Shown in pieces: positions 22,985-34,827 of a DNA stretch of 64,000 nucleotides (positions are counted from its first letter, which is position 1; every line of letters starts with the position of its first letter). This DNA comes from Cricetomys ansorgei (Eukaryota; Chordata; Mammalia; Rodentia; Nesomyidae), in contig JAMJFZ010001809.1 of assembly GCA_026225945.1 (NCBI GenBank), positions 62,001-126,000 on the forward strand, written 5' to 3'. Under the pieces are notes generated by a model that was not told the DNA's origin, did not search any database, and worked only from the letters and a program-made list of their open reading frames with translations. The position numbers were made by a program, and so were the translations under genes.

Positions 22985-23530
22985 AAAAATATGTATTTAT
23001 CTTTATTTTATGTGTATGAATGCTTTGTTGTGAATTGGCCAGAGCTCCCTCCCTGGAGCTCGCCCATCCCCCAAGCTCCCGACACTCCCCACCCTCTGGC
23101 CAGGCACCGCCCCTGTGCCTGCCCCCAGACAGGGACCTGTCCTGCACCATCAGTCCCATATAAACCCGGTGAGCTTCGAGCTCCTCCTCTCTTTGGATCC
23201 CTTTCTCTCTGGATCTTTCTCTCTGTCTGTCTGTCTCTCTTTGTCCCTCCCTCTCCCCCTCTCTCTCTGCCCCTCTTCCTCTGTTGTTTCTCTCCCTCTC
23301 CCCTCTCTCTCTTTCTTCTTCCCTCCACTTGGAAGCAGACACGCCGTGTCTCACCTCACCCCAATAAACCTCTTGCGTGAGACCCTGTTGTGTGGTGTTG
23401 TGCACTTTTCTTTCATGCTTGCTTGTATGCTTGTGTGCATGGACTTGAAGTACCTCAGGAGGCCAGAAGAGGGCATCTAATTGCTTGGACCTGGAGTTCT
23501 GTTGTAAGCTGCCACTGGTGTTGCAGTATA
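22985..23530 (-). mobile_element. B3-type SINE interrupted by an LTR
   Basis: The tail (ttatctttattttatgtgtat) is at 22995-23025 and the rest (gaggccagaagagggcatc, ggacctggagttctgttg) resumes at 23416. The two halves join naturally if 23026-23415 and one target repeat are removed. The head end is truncated. Confidence 0.8.
23026..23415 (+). mobile_element. Solo LTR, 390 bp, nested in B3
   Basis: It starts TGTTGTGAATTGG and ends CTTTCA, flanked by the direct repeat TGCTT (23021-23025 and 23416-23420). It has TATAAA at 23159 and AATAAA at 23363 followed by cctcttgcgtgagaccctg, with a long pyrimidine-rich R region between them. The style of the AATAAA-U5 block suggests a class II (ERVK-like) LTR, but the family is not identified. 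The 147-codon frame across it is a low-complexity artefact. Confidence 0.85.
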
Positions 23531-24512
23531 TTAGAATTCATTCTCAAATATTATAAAAATACATGCATTTCTGTGAAGCAACAAGAATTGTGAGCATCTG
23601 CTTATCCAATAGCCTGAACCACTGCCAGAAGATCACCTTCCTCAGCTATTGGAACCAGCTTTGTAGGTATGCTTTCTGGAATGTAGAAAGCATGGTAGTT
23701 TGGAACACCAGCAATTGTCTACCCAATGGCCCTCGATTAGAGCATTTGTCATTCTAATGTTGACTGTGCACTAAGATATTTGTGTTCAAAGCATCTGATT
23801 GTGTTAGCGCTAATGGAGGGACTTGGGATCCTCCCTCCGCCTAAGCACCAGTTAGGGAAATCCTTGCCTCAGGGACTCGACTGGCCTGTAAAAGGGCATC
23901 ATGTCAGCCCACTGAGGTCAGAGGTTGGTGCACTGTAGAAGCTGTATTCATTATGCATGTGGTGGGCAGTGCTTCTCTTCAATACCTAGACTTCATGTGC
24001 TCCGTCCAGGTTGGCACCACAAGAAGCAGGTCAGAGCCATGAGATGCTAAGATCTGTCAGTCAGCCATGTGAGGCTAGACCCTCTGCCTTAGCTGTCCAA
24101 GTTTTCCATCTCAGAAAGTTGTCTTGGCTCTTTATTGAAACCTGCCAGAGATATTAATAACCACTTTAACACCCTGGGAACCCACCCGGATCCTCTGCAA
24201 GAGCAGCAAGCCAACCTTGGTTCTTTTACCTACAATCTCTGTCGTCACTACATATACTTCAGCAATTGACAAACTTAAGTCAGAGTACTGAAAAACCTTG
24301 GACAGAAACTGAAACACAAAAAACAAATAAACACAGCTGTCTACTAAGTACATGCTTTACAAAGACCAAACACCTTGCAAGTGTTTAAAACCTTAATCAA
24401 AATGATGGGAGAGAGGGGTTCCAAGTTCAACAACAAATAAAGGAGAAAGGGAAGAGAGAAGGAAGACTTGAGGATGAATGCAACATTATGGAAAATCAAC
24501 CTCAATTTTTTT
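23531..24512. other. Intergenic unique sequence
   Basis: No gene recognised. A short SINE-like piece near 24175-24215 (cccggatcctctgcaagagcag) is too small to classify. Confidence 0.5.
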
Positions 24513-24650
24513 AAAGACAGGGTATCACTACGTAGCCATGGCTGGCCTGGAACTCACTATATGTAGACCAGGCTGGCCTAGAACTCACAGAGACCCATGT
24601 GCCTCTGCTTTCAAGTGCTTGGGTTAAAGGCATGAACTACCACATCTGGC
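24513..24650 (-). mobile_element. B1 SINE, minus orientation
   Basis: Inverted B1: aaagacagggtatcactacg, tggcctggaactcactatatg and gtagaccaggctggcctag, ending actaccacatctggc. Confidence 0.9.
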
Positions 24651-25060
24651 AGAGCTAGGTTTTCTCCCTTATATATTTCTTAACTATGCAAAGTACTCCC
24701 TTGAGCATCAACAATACTTGTGCTTTTATGTATCTACGAGAAGACTGACTGTCACCAGTGTCCCCCTGTTGGTCCTGACTATATCTCCCCTATAACCCAA
24801 GATGGTGGTGAGTCACGAAAAGGCAGCCAGACATAAGTATTAGCCTCACACACAAAAGCTCATCTCCCAGAAATCGCTCCACAGTGCCCCGGCCTCTCTC
24901 TAAAAGAGCCCACCAATTGGAGATAGCCACCCTAACCCTTCTCTACCTTAACCCTTTTCTGACTCTACCGCCCCTTTGTCCCTTCCCACCTAGGACCCTA
25001 ACACCATCTGCCCATAGACCATGTCTGTCTCAACTCTCGTAAGAGCAAAAGTTATGTTTT

Positions 25061-25687
25061 TGTTAGGCCTGGACAATTCCTTCTGAAAGAAAAGGCTTCC
25101 ATCGTGGAAGAACTGCTAGACCCACCCCCACCCGGGTTTTCAGGAAAGACTGGAAAAGTCCCTTCCCTGAATCAAATGGCAGACTAACTGGAGCCAGGAT
25201 ATATCTGCTAGATGGGGCTAAGATAAAAGGACCCTCACCCAACAGGGGCCAGGATGACAGATGAATCTGGAAAGCCCTCACTCTGAGGGCAACCAATCAG
25301 AGAGAAGAAGCAGGGCAGGAGTGGCCCCTACCTTATCTGGCCAGATGGCCTAGGGGCCATAAACCAAATGTCTTGACTTTGATGGCTAACCAGATAGAGC
25401 TTAAGAATGTGTACAATTAGCCCCTTGAGCACGAGCCAATCAAAACTAAACATTTGTAAACTGCATTTCTGTTCCCCAATTAGAAACCAGGCTACCTCAC
25501 CTGTGTTGAAACCCCCTCTTGGTGTCTATAAAAAGGCCAGCAAGCCTTTGTTCAGGGTCGGCCATTTCACCTGGTGCCTGACCCCAGCATGCTGGTTTGC
25601 TCTGCAGAATAAAGGCTCCTTGCTTTTGCATCAGAACTGGGCTCCTGGCGGTACTTGAGAGAGGGATTTTGGACTCTGGGTACAACA
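25061..25687 (+). mobile_element. Solo LTR (copy 2), gammaretrovirus-like layout
   Basis: A complete 627-bp LTR starting TGTTAGGCCTGG and ending GGTACAACA, flanked by the exact 5-bp duplication GTTTT (25056-25060 and 25688-25692). CCAATCAGAG near 25290, TATAAAAA at 25527 and AATAAA at 25608 match copy 1 at 6545-7172. From the CCAAT box to the U5 end the copies are nearly identical, while their first 200 bp differ by many changes and indels. Confidence 0.9.
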
Positions 25688-25739
25688 GTTTTAAATTTTA
25701 GCTACTGTGTCCAAGGTATTTTTAAGAGAAAAAGACAGA

Positions 25740-26200
25740 TAGCTTCCTGGAAGGCTAGGTGGAGCTGTTCAGGTGAGATCATCTTGAATCTTCCGTGCTC
25801 CAGGACGCAATCTCATGGATTGTTGGGTAGAGAGTGTCTGGATCCCAAGTTGACCTTACTGAACCGGATGTGCTCCAAATGCACTGGGTGTGCTTGGTTG
25901 CTTGTAGGCAGGAGATAACCCAGACAGGAAGTACATCAGGATAGATGCTTGTGCTGATTGGATCTGGTAGGAAATATGTAGCCTTATGGGGTCTACCTTT
26001 TTGAGCACCTGTGCCAAATGCCTCGGTGCCATTCTGTGAGAACTCTGGAGGTGACAGGTTCACTCTGTGGACCTGGTCAGAGTCCATCTTCCTGGCCAGT
26101 AATTTAATCTAATTAAACCTTGCTTGCTTCAAATTTTGGCTCAATTGTGGTGGTCTCATTCTCGATGGGATTTGGGATTTACACTCTATCCAGAGGCAGT
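25740..26200 (+). mobile_element. Possible LTR, unclassified
   Basis: The stretch ending aatctaattaaaccttgcttgc followed by a T-rich segment and tggtggtctcattctcg looks like the R-U5 end of an LTR. Ends and target duplication not found. Confidence 0.4.
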
Positions 26201-26629
26201 CCTCCAACGTGCTAAGCTTCTGGTGTCTGGGTGTGTTCTGGGCTGACTTTGGGGCTTTCACCCCCTAAGTAGGTCATCTAGGCTCTACCTGAAGAGACAC
26301 TTCCCGAGTGACAGGAGTTCTTCAGAAACACCTCACCAAGCTTCAATCTTGTCATGAACGAAACGAGTATATCCGCATTTTGATTTATGACTAGAACTTG
26401 TGTGAGGATTGTTAACTCCTCCCTACTCACAAAGTTTCCCCTAGTAGACTTAATATGAAGTAACCGAAGTGTAGACCTGTCAAAATCAGTTAGATGGTGA
26501 GGGAGAAATCATGAATATCTTCCTTGCCTCTTACAAAACACTCATAACTTCCAATTTGCACTTCGGCAAGTTTGTCTCTTCCTTGAGAGATCTTTTCCAA
26601 GGTTACTCTCATTTCTCCGAGCTCCCATC

Positions 26630-26917
26630 ATCCAGAGAAGCCCATGCAGGAATTGAAACAGAAACCGTGGAGGAACGCTGTTTACTGGCTTCCCTTCCCT
26701 TGCTTTCCCGAGCACAACTACTTTTCTTGTACAGCCCAGGCTCACCTGCCTAGAAATGGAGCTGCCCGCACTCAGCCCGACTCTCCTATGTCAATTGCCA
26801 ATCAAGAAAATGTCCCACAGACATTCCCACAGGCTGATCTGACAGAGGCAGCGTCAGCTGAGGATATATCTAGGAGGTATATCTAGGTCTTGTCAAGTTG
26901 ACAAAGACTGTGACAAT
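26630..26917 (-). mobile_element. MT-type MaLR LTR, minus orientation, diverged
   Basis: gaaaccgtggaggaacgctg, ttactggcttcccttccc, aatcaagaaaatgtcccac, aggctgatctgacagaggc and gtcaagttgacaaagactg are the inverted 5' half of a MaLR LTR. Confidence 0.7.
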
Positions 26918-27287
26918 TATGAGCATGATTTCTTTTCTGATCTCCCTAAGCCTGTGTAGCTGGTATGTTTGGAGCCATTTGGAACTGTTTGGGGCATTAC
27001 TCATTAGGCATGGCTGCCAGAGTCTTGACAGCTAATTTCCAGCCACTAGATGATGGCTAGTCTGAGATGGTACTCCTCAAATCATAAAAATCTACAGTTA
27101 CTGCTGCCAAGTGCTTAATTAACCTCATTTCATCTGAGCCCACTGGGAATATTCCATTTTATTGAAGACTAAAGAGTAATTCATATTATATAGTTCTCTG
27201 TCACCCTCAAAAATACATTGTACTGCATTACAGATTGTATCTAGAACATTCCAAGTGGAAAAATTATATAGTACCTGTATGTGTGCA

Positions 27288-27320
<33 letters not shown>

Positions 27321-29440
27321 ACGTACGCGTCCCTTAATCAGCATCTCTGGAAATAAAATGTCATTTCTTTGCCCTTGTTTTCTAAGATAGCAGTAACCAA
27401 CAGGACCTGCTATTCTCATAAATAAACTGCAAAGAACTTTTCCTTGATTTCCCCATGCTTGATTTTTATGTCACAAATATGATGAATTCTAGGCAATGCA
27501 GCTAAGAATAGCATAGGCTCACTGTTATTGCTGTGAATCCAAATCACATGAATGCTTAAAACCTGAAATATATGATTTTGAAGAATGGTATTTTGATGAC
27601 TAGAGGATTTTAGTTTTTAGACTTCCTACTGTTCTTCATGTGTTTTCTGTCCCCTGTTCCCATTTTTCCCTTCAATCCTGAAATCCTTCATTCTGTGGAT
27701 GTCAGGCGCTGAACCAAGAGCAGTTTGCTTGGAGTGAACAGTGTCAAATCTACATAAGAGAACTCGATAGACTCTCGGTGGGAAAGGCGACCTGTCAGTG
27801 AGGACCATCCTGTCTCACAAAGCTTATCTTTCTGTTTGATTCAACTATAAAAATCAAGCCTTTGTCTTCGCATTTTTCAATCCTGTTTCGTATAATTACA
27901 TGGAAAGACATATCTTCCTCTTGTCTGCAAACCAAATAAGGACTTTTATTGCAATTCAAATGTTCATGTGGGGTGGATTTTAAGAAGAAAAATCAAGTAT
28001 AAGGAACAAAATTGTGGTAGGTAGCAAAACTATCTCATTCTCTCTCTAAAACTTCTCTGTCAGTCAATTTACAAAGACAGGAGCAAAACCAGATTAACCA
28101 TTTAAACCTAACTCGTAGTTTACATTGGAGGAAAATAAACCCTAAGTGGAGTTTGATTTTAGAGAGAAAATGGGGTGAGATACTAGATTGGTCCTTTGAT
28201 GAAATGAATTTTGGGCACCATATTCCCAGTCCACCTTCTGTCAGAGGACTGGTGGTCTCCATGAGATACTCTCTTTCAACCAGCACGCAGGTGAATATGC
28301 AACTAGTGGCAGGTTTAGCTGAGATATGAATGACTAGCAGTGAACTGTTTCCTTTCCTCGCTCACTCAGCCTTGCCTTGTGTGCCAGACCTGTCTTTAAG
28401 CACGGGCACACATGGTTAGACGAGCAGAAGGTGACCCTGCTTTCCTGGAGTGTACTGTCATCAAGGTCATGTTAAGGAATGCAAAAAGGCTTCCCCAAGA
28501 GCAAGCCCAGGTTTGAGTTCTTCACCTCTCTCCCTGTGTCTTCTGATTATCTGTCATTTGTAGTCTGTGATCTGTCTGGTGTGTGTGTCTGACCCATCCT
28601 CACTGACTGTCTGTGTTGCCTGCCCCTTAACAAAAGACTTTGCTCTGTAATTTTGAACAATACAGAAAACATCATTGGAAAAGAAATGAGGGATACATTT
28701 CTGTAGAAACCTTTAACAGAGTTTTACAAAGGAAGAAGATACTTTCCTGAGGCCAGGTAGCCTAGAGTAGCACTTGGAACCACATACAGATCTTATCAAC
28801 CTAAACCCACACATGTCTTTCAACACTAATGGGCGACTTGTTATTTAAGCTTGCTTTTGGCTTGTTGGTTGCTTGTACAGTACACACACACTGTTCTGGG
28901 CCAGGGGCTGGAAAAGTACCTATTTTAAGATTAAAGCTGTGCATTTATTTTGGGTTGTAAGAATTAATTACACGGGAAATCCGAGACACAGTAAGGTTGG
29001 ACACACATCATTCTCTTCACCGCAGTTTAAACTTAAACAGGCAGAGTGCACAGTAGGACAGCAGGTTAAGTCCGAAATGATGTCAAGGCATATTAACTTG
29101 GTTGCAAGGTTTGTCAAAAGTTGAATCTTTCCAAAGGCAAGAGGTGTTTTCAAAAAAACGATATCACCACAAGGAAGAAACGAGAAATTAATCAAATCAA
29201 CAGTCTATTAAATGTGCTGTAATACGGTAGGAGAATGGGGGCTGGGTGCTGTTAGATAGCCCAGGAAAATCCGCTCCCATTAAGTCCTACTGAAGTTTCA
29301 CGGAGGAGCGAAAAAGGTATCTTGTGGAGACCAAGCTCCCTTACTGAAAGTTAAGAACCAAGTGGAACAGATCCAGGCAAATATGACCTCATCTCCCTTT
29401 TCTTTTTAGATTTTAATTCATCTATCAAAATAGGTGAGAG
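26918..29440. other. Intergenic unique sequence with (GT)n
   Basis: About 2.5 kb without a recognisable gene. A short (GT)n run lies at 27283-27322. Confidence 0.5.
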
Positions 29441-29445
29441 AGGGA

Positions 29446-29487
<42 letters not shown>

Positions 29488-29690
29488 CTGGGTGTTTGAG
29501 TGTGTGTGCTTGAAAGTGTGTGAATGTGTGTGTGAGTGTAAGTCTGTGTGTGAATGTGTGTGGGTGTGCATGAGTGTGTGTGTGCATGAGTGTGTGTGTA
29601 TATGTGTGTGTGTGAATGTGTATGTGGGTGTGTGGGTGTGTGTGTGAATATGTGTGTATGGTGTGTGTGTGTGTGTGTGTGTGTGTGTAG
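29441..29690. repeat. Compound (GA)n-(GT)n microsatellite
   Basis: A (GA)n block at 29443-29481 is followed by about 190 bp of imperfect GT repeats with TGAATG and TATG interruptions, ending in a clean (GT)n at 29662-29688. Long frames on both strands here are repeat artefacts. Confidence 0.92.
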
Positions 29691-29830
29691 GTCGAAGGAC
29701 AACTTGCAGGAGTTGATTCTCTCCTATCTTGTGTGCTCATTTATAATTGAACTCATGTCATCAGGCTTGATGGTAAGCACCTTTAACGCGTCGCCACCTT
29801 GCCAGCCCCTTGCCTTCTTTATCGCGACTC
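29691..29830 (-). mobile_element. B4-type SINE, minus orientation
   Basis: ggacaacttgcaggagttg, gaactcatgtcatcaggcttg and gtcgccaccttgccagcccct follow the inverted B4 consensus. The adjoining GT repeat is its usual partner. Confidence 0.75.
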
Positions 29831-29954
29831 CGAGGCATCCTGCAAGCAGGGCTCGGGTAACTGAGGTAAAAGATTCTGAAGACTCATGATGAAACTGGGA
29901 AATTTAATATTTACAGCCTGAGAAATTCTTTTTGTTTGTTGTTTGCTTAGATTC

Positions 29955-30161
29955 TGTTTTATGTGTATATTTGTTGGCCGGGGATGTATGCCTCCACATC
30001 ACCTGGGAGCCTGGTGCCAGGAGAAGCCAGAAGAGGGCATCAGATCCCCTGGGATTGGAGTTACAGATGGTCCTGAGCTGTCATGCAGGTGCTGGGTATC
30101 GAACTCAGGTCCCCTGCGAGAGCAGCCAGAGTTCTCAACCAAGAAGCCATCTCTCCAGCCC
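29955..30161 (-). mobile_element. B3-type SINE, minus orientation
   Basis: gccagaagagggcatcagat, cccctgggattggagtta, gaactcaggtcccctgcg and agccatctctccagccc. Confidence 0.9.
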
Positions 30162-30175
30162 TCGTGTTTGATTTT

Positions 30176-30357
30176 AGTATTACTTTTTATTTATGTATGT
30201 GTCGTGGGTGGTACCTGCAAAGGTCAGAAGACGTCAGATACCCTGGAGCTGGAGTTATAGGTGGTAGGCCACCCGATGTGGCTCCTGGGAAAGGAACTTG
30301 GGTCCTCTGGAAGAGCAATATGGACTCACTAACAGGGGAGACATTGCTCCAGATTTA
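30176..30357 (-). mobile_element. B3-type SINE, minus orientation
   Basis: A second copy directly beside the previous one: ggtcagaagacgtcagatac, ggagctggagttataggtgg and gggtcctctggaagagcaa. The head end is diverged. Confidence 0.85.
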
Positions 30358-30623
30358 GTCTATGTCCAAATATGCCTGCCTACAAAAAGTAGCTGCATAT
30401 GAAGATTTGACAGGTGGTAGTCAAAGATGTGATGCAAAGGCCTTCCGTTAGTTAACCTAGTCTGTATTTTCTTTTGGTGACATTTAGACCCGCTCCATTC
30501 GTTTGGAGCCATTTCTTTTCTGGTCCAGGAATACACAGATGTCTGAGGAGCAAGAAGCTCCTCTCAGCAGCCCACTCCTGTTAGCTTCTGAAATAGAGGG
30601 AAATGCGACAGAGGTCGGATGTG

Positions 30624-30637
30624 CCACTAGATGGCAG
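30624..30637 (+). promoter_or_regulatory. CTCF-consensus motif in unique sequence
   Basis: CCACTAGATGGCAG matches CCASYAGRKGGCRS at all 14 positions and is not inside a repeat I recognise. This is the classical form of the motif. Binding is not shown by sequence alone. Confidence 0.65.
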
Positions 30638-30904
30638 TGTGTCAGCAGAGCAGTCCAAAGAGGCCTTGTTTGGGAGGCAGCTCTGTTGAAAAGCCATAGC
30701 AGAAAAATGAGTGGATAATGTTTATCAAGAGCTTCTTACGGGCAAAACTATGCCGTATTTTACCTCTTTTTTATCTTCGTATAAACATGGTGAATTAGTC
30801 TAGAATAGAAGCTTAAAAGAATTAAAGGACAGTAGAAACTGTGAACTCAGATATGCATTTTCCGTGTCGTTTATCATTTCACTCCAGGTTCTTCTATAGT
30901 TCAG

Positions 30905-31040
30905 TGATAGCATGGTCCTCATTTTGGAAATGGGGAAACTGAGGCCACAAGAGGTTATGTAACTTGCTCAAGGTCACACACAGCTATTAACCCCGAGCCT
31001 CCTGATCAGAACACAGCGAGTCGGTCTACACCTGGAGCCT
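30905..31040 (-). mobile_element. MIR SINE remnant
   Basis: ggaaatggggaaactgaggc, aagaggttatgtaacttgc and tcaaggtcacacacagc are the well-known inverted core of the ancient mammalian MIR. Confidence 0.8.
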
Positions 31041-31146
31041 AATACTTCTACCTCCTTGGATACCTCCTTTGAAATGTGGACCCAAGCTCTTTGAGCAAAT
31101 TGTTTTAGTGATGGTAGTGGAATGTGAACTTAAAAATCATCACAAA

Positions 31147-31270
31147 GGAGCCAGGTGGGCTGTCCACATCTATAATCCCAAGCACCCGAGGCAGGAGGAT
31201 AGCCACAAGCTCAAAGACAGCCTGAGCTACATAGTACATTTTAGGTTAGCCTGGTCAACACAGTGAGACC
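31147..31270 (+). mobile_element. B1-related SINE, diverged
   Basis: gagccaggtgggctgtccac, tctataatcccaagcacc, aggcaggaggatagcc and agcctggtcaacacagtgag. Confidence 0.75.
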
Positions 31271-31499
31271 TGCCAGTACCTACCCCAAGATATCTATTGT
31301 CTTCGGAAGTGTGCAGATGACTGTACACCCAGCACCTGGGAGAAATGATGGCTGTGCACCCAATCAGACAGTCAAGGGTGGGACAGAGGCCTCCCTGTGC
31401 CCTGCTGATGACGTCCCTGCACACGTTATGGTCTTCACCAAAGATACGGTGCGAAGGATGAGATTGGGAAGTCTGCTCAGTGTTCACAGCCTGAGAAAT

Positions 31500-31600
31500 T
31501 CTTTCTGTTTTGTCATTTGCTTAAATTGTATTTTGTGTGTCAGCGTGTTTGCCTGTATGTATGCAAGCCTGGTGCCTGCAGAAGTAAGAAATAACAAAGG
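31500..31600 (-). mobile_element. B3 tail fragment
   Basis: attgtattttgtgtgtcagc, gtttgcctgtatgtatgc and tggtgcctgcagaagtaag are the 3' part of an inverted B3; the rest is absent. Confidence 0.5.
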
Positions 31601-31691
31601 AACTGTCTAGGGGCTTGCTGGAGATCCAAGTTCATTGGCTTATGTTACTTCTTGAACTCTTTACACGTGACACTGTTTAAAAACAAATTCT

Positions 31692-31800
31692 GGGGAGAGG
31701 GCTCAGTGGGGAATCAGCACTTGAGATGCAAGCCTGATGGGCCAGGTTTGAATCCTCAGGACCCACATTGTTAAAAAAAAAAAGAGCCGGATGTGGTAGA
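31692..31800 (+). mobile_element. B4/ID-type SINE
   Basis: tggggagagggctcagtggg, gcacttgagatgcaagcctg and tttgaatcctcaggaccc, followed by an A-run and a short B1-like segment. Confidence 0.6.
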
Positions 31801-32034
31801 ACTGCCTGGGAGCTCACTGTCTGGCTCTTTGGAGCTCACAGCAATGGGTTGTTCTGTTTTTTAAATCCTTATTCTCTGCATAAACCAATAAGATACAGCT
31901 CTGATCAACAGGCAAGACTGGCATGGTTCGGATGATGTCTTCTAGGGTTGCAGGAATGGATTATCTCCCTCCGAACACAAAGAATAAAAAAGGCAGGGAA
32001 AGCAAGTTCTCAACACTCAGATTTTATTGAAAGT

Positions 32035-32036
<2 letters not shown>

Positions 32037-32073
<37 letters not shown>
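32037..32073. repeat. (AC)n microsatellite
   Basis: A clean CA dinucleotide run of about 18 units. Confidence 0.95.
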
Positions 32074-32076
<3 letters not shown>

Positions 32077-32865
32077 CGACTTTGCACCCAGGTGAGGAGG
32101 GGACCCAAATATGATGTCTGGATATGCTTCGAGGATTGGGAATGTTTTTTACATGTTTGGGAATGGGAACAGTTTCCCCGTTTTCTGCCCAGTGCACTAC
32201 TTTGGGCCACTGCAGGAGATTGGATAATCCCAACAAAGACATGGAAGGTTATAGGTTCCTGCCAGTGGAGTCCCCACAAGGGACTTGAAAATCCCTGGGC
32301 TGGGTGGGGTGGGGGAGGCAGTCCAGCAAGTCTATTTTAGAGTTGGAGACGCAGGAAGTCAACCATATTACATGTTTGAGTGCATTCAGCTATCTATAGC
32401 CCCCTTCTCTGTCCTTCTGTCTGCCCTGGATTTGTCTCTCAGCCCTCTACACCAAAGGACACGCAAGGCGTGTGTCCTTTTGCGCATGACGACAGATGTG
32501 GTATAATGAGCTTCTGAGTCTTTGCTCCTAATACAGACAACCATAACAAACGCACAATAAAAGCGCTCCTGTGAGTATCATCCAGTAAATCGAGCTCCCG
32601 GTAGAGTGGAGTTTATATGGGTGTCAGCAGACGTGTTTCTTTCTGCAGAGGAGGCACTCACAGGGTACATCCTGGGTCTAACTGTTGTGGGGGTTGGATG
32701 ATGTTATGGACCATGATGCCTTAGGAAAGAGAACAGCTTCTTTGGGGCAGGGAGAATGCGTACATGTCACCATGCAAATGTCATGAAAGAGAATTAACGT
32801 GACAGTAGGGGCTAGACACCTTTAAAGATTGTTATTGTTGAATTGGACAGGGTTTGGGGGAGGCT
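32074..32865. other. Intergenic unique sequence
   Basis: Nothing recognisable as a gene. Confidence 0.5.
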
Positions 32866-32869
32866 TCAT

Positions 32870-32975
32870 TTTCTCAAGGTGAAGTTTCACCATGTAGCCC
32901 AGGCTGGTCTGGAACTTGAGAAGCTCCTGCTTCGGTCTCCACAGTGTTGAGACTGCAAGCGTGCACTGCCTCGCG
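32870..32975 (-). mobile_element. B1 SINE, minus orientation, partial
   Basis: gaagtttcaccatgtagccc, aggctggtctggaacttgag and gactgcaagcgtgcactgcc. Confidence 0.75.
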
Positions 32976-33404
32976 TGGGCGTTTTTATTATTTTAGATGC
33001 TGAACCACTAAGCTACTCACGGAGCCCTTCTTCAAGAAGCTTTGACAAATGAGTCTGAAGTTAAAGGCTTCTGTTTATGGTCAAGGTCTTTCATCACACA
33101 ATTCCGGCCTAACCTGTTCCTAGTTACCTGTCCGTTTTTCCCCTTGTAAGGTCTACATAGCCCCGTCTCCCACCCTCCCCTACACTAGAGTACTTAGTGA
33201 TCTCTTCTAACATGTGCTCATCTTACTGGTCTACACCTCTACACCTTAGACATACCCTCTCTAGATGTCTTCTCACAAAGGCTCTCTTTCAAATGACCGG
33301 AGACTGAAAGCTCCACAGGCCAACCTTCAGCCTTTCACCTGCTGCCTCCTGAACTCCAGCTGGTTGCTTCTACCCACTGCAAGCAAACAGACTCAGATAT
33401 GTCC

Positions 33405-33820
33405 TGGACCATTTCTGTTGTCAACTTGACACAGCATACAGTCACCTGGGAAGAGGGGACCTCACTCAAGGAGCCACCTTAGTCAGTTTAGCCTATAGAG
33501 GTCCCTGAGGAACTGTCTTGACTGATGATCGATGTGTGAGGGCCCAGCCCCTGTGAGCAGCCCCACCACTAGGCAGGTGAGCATGAGCTGTATAAGGCTA
33601 ACTGAGTGTGAGCCCAAAGAGCAAGCCCGTAAGCTTGCTTCTTCTACTCATTCTATTTCAGTTCCTGGCATCAAGTTCCTGTCTTTGGTTCCTGCTGTGA
33701 CTTCCGTCAGTGACATACTGCGGACCTGGAAGTGGAAGCTGAAATAAACCCTTTCCTCTTCCCAGGCTGCTCTTGGTCAGTGTTTTATCAAGCAACAGAA
33801 AATCAAAGTAGAACAGCATG
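33405..33820 (+). mobile_element. MT-type MaLR LTR
   Basis: ttgtcaacttgacacagc, agtcacctgggaagagggg, gagggcccagcccctgtg, TATA-like gctgtataaggctaac, and aagctgaaataaaccctttcc with the AATAAA signal, then tgttttatcaagcaacag. Nearly full length. Confidence 0.88.
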
Positions 33821-34708
33821 TCATCTCATCTTGGGAAAACGTAGTTGGTGTTTTAAATAATGATTCCAAGGACCGAGAAAGTCAAACGAGTGATAACAAA
33901 GATCTTAAATTGAAATGGGCAATTTTTAGTTTGTAATATGCCTGACATTATCCCCGTAACAATGAAGGAAATGAGGTACCTTTAATTCTTCAGGCTTATT
34001 AATGATGTTGTGTCATTGCCGCATCAATGGAGAACTCAGCTCACGTTATACTGCTTACCCCACCCCGTGTGTGGTTGATTCCCTGACATTTTGTTGCTCC
34101 TGGTTTGAACCTTTTTGAGTAACACTCAGAAGGTCCCCTTCGTCAGCTTGATACTTTTACTGGCTCTTTGTGTCGGGTGTATTTCAGGTCCTTCCATTTT
34201 CCTCCCCTTTCTGGTTACTTCTCTTCCGCCCCAGTTTCCGAGCCGTAGGCTGTCGTACACCATGCTGAAGGGAGCTGGAGCAGAAAGCTGGCTACTCAGA
34301 CTCTCTGCTTCTCTTCTTTCTGTTTGTGTCTTGGGACATTTTTTTGCAAGCCAGTCTCTCAGAACTCCTACTAAGTTTTTCAACTTGGCAATCATCTTTT
34401 AACCAGGAACGTCTTTTCCCATGACAGCTCTCTTTTGACAGCAGCCATTCTGCTTCATGTTCTCTGTGTCATCTCTCTGAGGTTATGGAGAAGACATTTG
34501 AAGACTCTCTTCTAGTCTTTAAATTACATCTGTTTTCTTCCGCTTTCCTTGCTTGATGTATTTGACTTAGTTGTTCTCGTTTGTACACACTTATTCTGTC
34601 AAGTTTCTTCTAACTCTTTTAGGCCAGGTCTTCTTTATAGACACAGTTTACAGTGGTTCATTTAATGGTGGGTGAAAGCATACATCTAGCATAGAGTTTC
34701 TGTCTCCC
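33821..34708. other. Intergenic unique sequence
   Basis: No gene recognised. Overlapping 89- and 95-codon frames on opposite strands (34115-34402) match no family I know. Confidence 0.5.
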
Positions 34709-34711
34709 CTC

Positions 34712-34791
<80 letters not shown>

Positions 34792-34827
34792 TGTCTGTCT
34801 CTCTGTCTCTCTGTCTCTCTCTCTCTG

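Noticed and set aside
22937..23480. 147- and 121-codon + frames rich in Ser, Leu and Pro
   Set aside because: They cross the pyrimidine-rich LTR nested in B3.
24761..24780. CTCF-like sequence tgtccccctgttggtcctga
   Set aside because: On the minus strand it has two mismatches at conserved positions, so it is much weaker than the three reported sites.
29351..29740. 129-codon minus-strand frame rich in His-Thr
   Set aside because: Low-complexity translation of (CA)n/(CT)n.
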